Positions 57,121-64,000 of a stretch of DNA of 64,000 nt are shown here, piece after piece; position 1 is the stretch's first letter; the number at the start of each line of letters is the position of its first letter. The stretch spans positions 2,232,001 to 2,296,000 of the forward strand of contig PZJY01000006.1 in assembly GCA_031472005.1 (NCBI GenBank), given 5' to 3'. The translations under genes were made by a program, and so were the position numbers. Under the pieces are notes generated by a model that was given only the letters and a program-made list of their open reading frames with translations, made no database searches and was not told where the DNA came from. This DNA is from Tetracladium setigerum (lineage: Eukaryota > Ascomycota > Leotiomycetes > Helotiales).

Positions 57121-57888
57121 CTTGATGGATTTTGAGGATTAGGAGCGAGCGCAGGCGGAAAGAAGATTGCGTCTATCTCGGTGCGAAGCTGCCTGTCTCT
57201 TCCCACTGCGCATCCGTCGAACTTAGCTGGCAGACAATTGATTGGCGGTGGATTGGGCCAAAGGAGAAAACAACAGAGGTGAAAAGTGAAGCTGGGAAAT
57301 GAAGCTGAAGATAGTTGTATATTTGCTCTTGAACTCGCCTTCCCCTCCGATGCAATGCGATGCGATCGCAGGTATGAGGGACAGCAAGAAACGAAACAAC
57401 GGCACGGGGCGGCTAAACAGTGACGCTAATGGTGGGGTGACAAGCCGATTGGTTGCAAGGGAATTTCTCCTCGCTCACTTCTCCCTTCTGAAAATATCTT
57501 GGGCGTTGGCGGTGGAAGTGTCAAAGTTCCCCCACCACCATTCATCACCAACCACCACCGAAAAAGATCAACGCGTCGAATTTGCTTCGCTTTCGAGGAG
57601 AACTCAAGGGGAAGAACCACACACAACTCCCCTTTTTATATCTTCAACAATCCTATTGTCTCCCAGCTCGAATCATTTGCCAACCCGCTTCCACAACTGC
57701 TACGCTACGCTACCCCACGCCAGAAATTGCCAACCAAATCCGCAGACCGAAACAAAGAACAACAAAGGCGCCCTGCGCTGCTCTTGATCTTCCACCACCC
57801 TAACGACCAGGTCTAAGTTTGGGCCTCCTCTATTCTTCCTCTCTGCTCTCAAAAGCAGCTTCTCTGGCGGCTGAGAAATATCCGCAAG
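57121..57888. promoter_or_regulatory. Divergent promoter region of SDS23-like and Kap121-like genes
   Basis: 768 bp between two start codons. CCAAT-like ATTGG boxes occur at about 57240 and 57450. Pyrimidine-rich leader sequence precedes ATG 57889. ORFs here are compositional. Confidence 0.4.
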
Positions 57889-60800
57889 ATGTCGTTGCTT
57901 CCAGCGGAGGTTCATGCGGAACTGGCGCAGTTGCTCGATGCACTGCAGTCTGCCGACAACGGTGTGCGAACTCAGGCCGAAGAACACCTAGCCAACAACT
58001 GGACCTCGACGAGACCAGATGTGCTGTTGATGGGCTTGGTCGAGCAGATTCGAGGATCCAACAACCCAACTGTAGGATGCCCCTCATCCAGCGTCCCTCC
58101 ACCCTCATACCATGGCACACGCTGACCTTTTGGTTTTAGACACGCTCCTATGCTGCAGTCATCTTCCGCCGGATTGCTTCGAAGGCCAGAAAAATGCCAA
58201 ACGACCAGACCGTAGAGATCTTCTTATCTCTGCCTCCCCAGCAGGGCCATGCAATTCGAGGACAGCTTCTTGAGGCATTGGGTGCCGAGACCTCGAGCTC
58301 AGTCAGGAATAAAATTGGAGACGCCGTAGCAGAAATTGCAAGAGAGTATTCTGATAGCAGTATGTACCTAAAGGGAATAATGAGACCGTGGGCTGACTCT
58401 GGGTAGAGGAACAGTGGCCAGAGGTTCTGGGGGTTCTGTTCACCCTCAGCATATCACAAGACGTGGGACAACGTGAAATTGCCTACCGAATCTTCTCTAC
58501 CACCCCAGGTATAATTGAAAAACAACACGAAGATACAGTTCTTTCTGCATTCACAAAAGGCTTTAAGGATGACGACACTACGGTAGGAGCAAGTCGAGGT
58601 AGTAAACTACAAAATCTAATATTCTGTGTAGGTTCGCCTGTCTGCGATGGAAGCTTTCGCCTCGTTTTTCCGAAGTATAAGCAAGAAGTCACAAGTCAAA
58701 TATTACGCGCTCATTCCCGAAGTCCTCAACATTCTGCCACCCATTAAGGCCACACAGGAATCCGAGGAGTTGACTAGAGCCCTTATGTCTTTGATTGATC
58801 TCGCCGAAGTGGCACCTAAAATGTTCAAGCCATTGTTCCATAATTTGGTGACATTTGCCGTTTCGGTCATCCAAGACAAAGAGCTCAACGATCAAGCTCG
58901 ACAAAACGCCTTGGAACTCATGGCAACCTTTGCAGACTATGCGCCAGCAATGGTCAAGAAGGACCCCACCTACACAACCGACATGATCACCCAATGTTTG
59001 AGTTTGATGACTGACATTGGAGCTGACGATGATGATGCATCTGAATGGAACGCTTCTGACGATGTATGCAATCTCCCTGGTTGTAATTTGACACACAGTT
59101 GCTAATCTTCTTTAGATGGACCCCGATGAGAGCGATCTCAACCACGTCGCAGGTGAGCAATGTATGGACCGTTTGGCAAACAAACTTGGAGGAAACACAA
59201 TTTTGGCACCAACTTTCAACTGGCTTCCAAGGATGATGACTTCGGATGCTTGGCGAGATAGACATGCAGCTCTGATGGCAATTTCAGCAATTTCCGAAGG
59301 ATGTCGAGATTTGATGCTTGGAGAGCTCAGCCAAGTTTTGGATCTCGTTGTACCAGCTCTACGCGATCCTCATCCAAGAGTTCGATGGGCAGGCTGCAAT
59401 GCCCTTGGGCAGATGAGCACTGACTTTGCAGGCACCATGCAAGAAAAATACCATCAGATTGCTGTGCCGGCGATCATTCCAGTCTTGAACTCCCCGGAGC
59501 CTCGTGTTCAAGCTCACGCAGCTGCGGCGCTTGTTAATTTCTGCGAAGAGGCCGAAAAGGAGATCTTGGAACCCTATCTTGACGACCTCCTAACCCACCT
59601 TTTCCAGCTTCTCCAAAGTCCCAAGCGATACGTCCAGGAGCAAGCATTATCTACAATTGCTACAATTGCAGACTCCGCCGAAGCTGCATTTTCAAAGTAC
59701 TATGATACTCTCATGCCGCTCTTGTTCTCTGTACTGCAACAGGAAAATACGAAAGAACTGCGTCTTCTCCGGGCAAAGGCTATGGAATGTGCAACTCTCA
59801 TTGCCCTGGCTGTCGGAAAGGCGAGACTTGGAAATGATGCAATGGTCTTGGTTCAACTTTTGGCGGCAATCCAGCAAGGCATCACTGACCCCGATGATCC
59901 ACAAGCGCAATATCTCATGCATTGTTGGGGCCGCATGTGCAGAGTGCTTGGCACCGATTTCGTACCATTTCTGCCAAGCGTCATGCCTCCTCTCATGGAG
60001 CTTGCAAGCGCGAAAGCCGATATTCAGCTTTTGGATGATGAGGAACAAGTGGAGCAAGTTCAGCAAGAGGAAGGATGGGAGCTTGTACCCCTCAAGGGTA
60101 AGGTTATCGGCATCAAGACTAGTACTTTGGACGACAAGCACATGGCCATCGAACTTATCGTGGTTTATGCTCAAGTCTTGGAAGGAGACTTTGCCGACTA
60201 CGTTGCAACTGTTATGGAGCAAATCGCACTGCCCGGTCTCGCTTTCTTCTTCCACGATCCCGTTCGTGTTGTGTCCGCCAAATGCGTACCCCAACTTCTA
60301 AATTCTTACAAGAAGAAGTTTGGCAACCCTTCCAACCAATTGTCAGGTCTCTGGAAGGCTACTATCGACAAGCTTCTTGAAGTGCTGAGTGCCGAGCCTG
60401 CGATCGATACCCTTGCAGAAATGTATCAATGTTTCTACGAATCCGTGGAAGTCATGGGACGAGGCTGCCTTACGGCTCAGAACATGGAGACGTTCATTGA
60501 CTCTGCTCACTCAGCGCTTGAGGACTACAAGGATCGTGTTGCGGCTAGAGACGAGGAGCGTGATGATAACAACAAGGAAGCCGATGACGAGGAGTCCGAT
60601 GAGATGATGTTTGCCATCGAAGACGATCAGACTCTTCTTTCTGACATGAACAAAGCCTACCACTGCATCTTCAAGAACCACGGTGTGGATTTCCTTCCAG
60701 CTTGGGAAAGATTACATGCCACCTACGCCGAATTCCTAAAAAGCTCCGATCCAACCCAGAGGCAGTGGGGACTCTGCATAATGGACGATGTTCTCGAGTT

Positions 60801-61446
60801 CTGCGGTGACCAAAGCTTCAAGTATCAAAGCTACATTGTCGACCCACTGATTGCTGGCTGCAGAGATCCAGCCCCGGCGAACCGACAAGCCGCTGCCTAT
60901 GGTATCGGCGTTGCTGCTCATAAGGGTGGTGCCCAATGGGCGTCCTTCCTGGGTCCTGCGCTCCAGTTACTCTTCCAGGTCACACAATTCCCCAACGCTC
61001 GTGGGGACGACGATGTGTATGCCACCGAGAATGCATGTGCTGCGATCGCCAAGGTCTTGCATTATAATGCCTCGAGCGTTCAAGATCCACAGCAAGTGAT
61101 TGTCCAATGGATCGATACCCTCCCCGTGGTGAACGACGAGGAAGCGGCCCCATACGCCTACGCTTATCTTTCACTACTGATTGACCAGTAAGTTATTATC
61201 ACCCCCAAGCCATGGAAGAATCCTGACTGACGATATAGACAAAACCCGGCCGTGATTTCGCAGGCTGCCAAGGTCTTCATGTTCATTGTTCAGGCGTTGG
61301 AGGCGGAAACCCTTCAGGGCAACACGGCGTCTCGAATTGTTGCATCAACGAAGACGTTGCTGGGTGCAGCCGGTCTCGACCCAGCCGCCCTCCTCCAGCA
61401 GATGTCGCCAGAGACGCAACAGACGGTTCGCGCTCACTTTGGGTAA
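57889..61446 (+). CDS. PSE1: Karyopherin beta, Kap121/PSE1 (importin-5) type
   Basis: Six exons: 57889-58071, 58140-58359, 58407-58582, 58632-59063, 59116-61187 and 61239-61446, all in phase, 1096 residues, the usual length for Kap121. HEAT repeats run throughout, e.g. RSYAAVIFRRIASK, DAWRDRHAALMAISAISEG, DPHPRVRWAGCNALGQMSTDF and NRQAAAYGIGVAAHKGG. The acidic loop (DDDDASEWNASDDMDPDESD) is split by intron 4, and a second acidic segment (EADDEESDEMM) lies near residue 810. Kap121/PSE1 imports ribosomal proteins and other cargo into the nucleus, bound to RanGTP. The frame is intact over 3.3 kb of coding sequence, which makes the one-base breaks in nearby genes more striking. Confidence 0.95.
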
Positions 61447-62979
61447 TGTAGTCGCTCTTTTCAACAAAAAGCGACCTGTGTTGTGTGCAGTGGTCGCAGG
61501 AGGGGATGGAATGAAGAAGCTAAGCAGTGAAAATGGATGAATGATAGAGCATGATACCATAGTCTCGGAGAGATTTATTTTCCTTTGTAACGGGGTGCTT
61601 TTGGCCGTGGTTCGTAGGCGTGGCAGACTCATTATTTTAGCATAGCGCATGTCAGATTGTGTGTGCTCGATGCAGAAAAAGACTAGGAGGTGTGGAGAGT
61701 GAGATCGTAAGGCGGTAAGTAGATGGATAGATTAATGAGAATGCTTCCAGCCGTCTCTTTCGTGCTAGACCACTGACGTTGTGCTTCATCTCTTCCGTTT
61801 ATTATATATACTGCACATATATACACCTATATGTGTCGTTGCTTCTTGCATTTCTCAAAACTCCTCTGAAAGGGGACTGCTTCTGCTGTCCCGCAAATTG
61901 GAAAGGCCACAACACACACGCACGGCACGGGAAGGGCTAGCAACCTCCGGTGTATGCCCAGGAAAGTAAATCACGTGCACCGGCATTATTAACTTGCCTT
62001 GCCGTATTTTGACGATTATTATTTTGCTTATTTCTCATGTAACTTGGAGGAGGATTCCTACCGACGTATTCTCTCTCGTCTTTCTCATCTCTTTGTTCCG
62101 TTCTACCCAATCAATCAACCCCCCTTCTCCCACGTCGCCCGCCAAGGAGTGGGTGAGGTGCATGTGGAGGGAAAGCTGTCGTCTCTTTCGGTTCTTTGCT
62201 TTCGTTGGACCGAAACCTTAACCTCAGATCACCCCTCTACCAGCTACTTGAGTACTTCGTATCTACAGCTTCAAAGAGCCTCAAAAGATCACCGTCAGTC
62301 ACATCGCAACTCTTCCTTCCAAGGAGAAACCACATATAGCAATAATCGCGCATCCTTATCGCGACAGCCATCACATCACTCTCACACACACCAGGCCAGG
62401 AATACAGTAATCCTGTACATTTAACTTCCATACTTTCCCACTTCCAACAACCAACAACCACTTCCGTGCAACCCTCTAACCACATTGTCGCACTGACCCG
62501 CTTCCTCCACTACTATCCCGGCTCAGGCTTCACTTCCTAATTAGTGTGCTGTTGACCCGACCGCTTGCGTCGAGTTGCTCTTGACGTCGCACAAACGAGA
62601 AGCCCTCGAACACCAAGACTAGCGCCAGGCGCGGCATTCTTATTATTACTTCGTACAGTCTTCTTCAACGCTGGCAAGCACCTAAACAGTTGGGCAACCT
62701 TTGGCGCAAGCACATACTCCTCTTCTCCGCACTCACAGCTGGCTATTAGGCCAACTTGAGCACTCCTACGGCTGAGTACCGGAATCCTCGACGAACAGAC
62801 TCCCTCCCGAACCAGCGCAGCACAAACCGGCAAGCATCAAGAACACGGACACGAGCACGAACCGTCCTCCTCCCTACCATCAACAAGCAGCATACCCGCC
62901 CGAGAATTCTTATGATCATCTCCTATCGCCGCATTGCGAACGACGTCGTGAGGACAGACACAAGACCAATGTCAAGGCC
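61447..62979. promoter_or_regulatory. Long upstream region of the WC-1-like gene
   Basis: 1.5 kb between the Kap121 stop and ATG 62980. A CACGTG box is at 61972-61977. The frame of the WC-1 reading is open upstream from 62776 to 62979 without a Met, with protein-like Pro/Gln/Arg-rich content, so an upstream exon may exist. Other ORFs are not supported. Confidence 0.4.
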
Positions 62980-64000
62980 ATGAATGCCTTTTTTGGGACT
63001 GCGTACTCGCAGGAGGACTTACAAAGGAGGCGACACTCGCACTCAAGCCGAGGGCAGCAATCACCGCAAAATGCACAACATCAAGGATTGCAACTGTCAG
63101 GGGCGGGGCCAGGCGGAAATAATGGATTGGGAACGAATGGCATCGGTGGTGTCGGTAACACGATTGACGATATAATCATGCAGAACAATAATGAGTTGCA
63201 ACTCCAACAAAGTATCTCGCAATACCCCACCCAAGGGATTGACCGACGGCAGAGTATGATGGAGTATACTTCAAATGCCGGAGATATGAGCACCTATGGA
63301 TTTGGATCCCCAAACATGACCCAGGACCAGTTGTTACGCCGACAGAGTGTCGGAAACTTGGATATGAACAACGGATACACAGACATGAATGGAGGTATAA
63401 ACATGGGCCAGATGGGATATCAAGACGACCCAGGCGGCCTATCAATCGACACAACTGGTCAATATGATGGTCTCCCTGGACATTTGGGGATGATAGGTTA
63501 TGGTTCGATGGGTATGGACGGCCTGACCGACGAAGAGTCAAATTCGATGAACATGTTCTCGCCAACAAATTTTGCGTATAACAGCAACAATAACATGGGA
63601 TCCATGGGTGCCAATTACATGGATCCCAACATGCATGGTGGATTTCCTCAGAACCAAGGGAATTTACCTGTTTCTAACCAAGACCAAAACAATGATATTA
63701 TACCGGCAATGTCTATGGCTGGCAATCTGGTCGATTCTCCACGAACGATGGCCATGAGCCAAACCCTCACTTCCTACTCTTCTCCAGTCTCGATGAATCC
63801 TCCCCAGCCTCTCCTATCACAGACTCAACCACAGATCCAAGCCCAAGACACTTCGTTGATCCCATCCCGCTCCGCTTCTCAGGCCACAATACAGGGACCA
63901 GACACACCAACCTCCAAACCGGAGCCCAAGGTTACCCCCAATTATCAAGGAATCTACTCACAGAGTGGTTTTGATATGCTTGGGGCTCTGATGAAGGTTG
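62980..64000 (+). CDS. wc-1: White collar-1-like blue-light receptor/transcription factor, N-terminal part
   Basis: The frame is open from ATG 62980 to the window edge (340 codons). It begins MNAFFGTAYSQEDLQRRR. The body is low-complexity and rich in Asn, Met, Gln, Gly and Ser, as expected of the disordered N-terminus of WC-1 proteins. The last residues, YQGIYSQSGFDMLGALMKV, match the conserved lead-in to the LOV domain, which would bind FAD and lie just beyond the window. WC-1 pairs with WC-2 in the nucleus and drives light-responsive and circadian genes. PAS, LOV and GATA-zinc-finger domains cannot be checked here. The start is uncertain because the frame is open upstream to 62776. Confidence 0.75.
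   Translation, partial: MNAFFGTAYSQEDLQRRRHSHSSRGQQSPQNAQHQGLQLSGAGPGGNNGLGTNGIGGVGNTIDDIIMQNNNELQLQQSISQYPTQGIDRRQSMMEYTSNAGDMSTYGFGSPNMTQDQLLRRQSVGNLDMNNGYTDMNGGINMGQMGYQDDPGGLSIDTTGQYDGLPGHLGMIGYGSMGMDGLTDEESNSMNMFSPTNFAYNSNNNMGSMGANYMDPNMHGGFPQNQGNLPVSNQDQNNDIIPAMSMAGNLVDSPRTMAMSQTLTSYSSPVSMNPPQPLLSQTQPQIQAQDTSLIPSRSASQATIQGPDTPTSKPEPKVTPNYQGIYSQSGFDMLGALMKV

Overview
The window is nuclear DNA from a filamentous ascomycete. Short introns of about 45-160 nt (one GPI-type gene has 166 nt) carry GTAAGT/GTATGT-type donors, CTAAC/CTGAC-type branch points and YAG acceptors. The genes include a white-collar-1-like photoreceptor, an Skt5/Chs4 chitin synthase activator, a CHL1-type helicase, a secreted pectin lyase and GPI-type secreted proteins. 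This mix would suit a plant-associated Leotiomycete, but that placement is a guess. The longest intergenic spaces, up to about 2.2 kb, hold mostly low-complexity sequence.

Layout. 1-2352 (-): mitochondrial PPR-like protein, running off the left edge. 2923-5778 (+): conserved P/Q-rich protein. 6517-7497 (+): small conserved fungal protein. 8417-8508 (+): tRNA-Lys(CTT). 9260-10803 (-): pectin lyase. 11853-11993 (+): tRNA-Ile(AAT) with two insertions. 13100-15046 (-): Nup37-like nucleoporin. 16320-18212 (+): MFS transporter. 19193-21389 (+): eIF2A. 22758-24857 (+): fungal protein with CxxC motifs. 27047-28259 (+): PLP-dependent lyase of the diaminopropionate ammonia-lyase type. 28590-31485 (-): CHL1/DDX11 helicase. 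32582-35906 (+): Skt5/Chs4. 36444-37497 (+): HOP2. From 39.2 to 53.4 kb lie three GPI-type secreted proteins, a two-domain GFA protein, a second MFS transporter and an M43 metalloprotease. 55470-57120 (-): SDS23 CBS-domain protein. 57889-61446 (+): Kap121/PSE1 importin. 62980-end (+): WC-1-like protein, running off the right edge.

Three observations stand out. The tRNA-Ile gene carries its ordinary anticodon-loop intron plus a 54-nt insertion in the anticodon stem, and that insertion has every hallmark of a spliceosomal intron (GTAAGT, TACTAAT, CATAG). The secreted protein gene at 51.6-53.4 kb is built from three tandem modules, each encoded by a pair of phase-0 exons, and a one-module relative sits about 9 kb away. 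Ten separate places in eight genes need exactly one extra base to restore the frame, mostly in G/C homopolymers, which points to systematic single-base deletions in the assembly rather than mass gene decay.

The genes are mostly independent housekeeping or accessory genes. The only functional neighbourhood seen is the secreted/cell-surface and transport group at 39-54 kb. Exon coordinates were worked out by hand from splice motifs and reading phase, and have not been tested against transcripts or databases.
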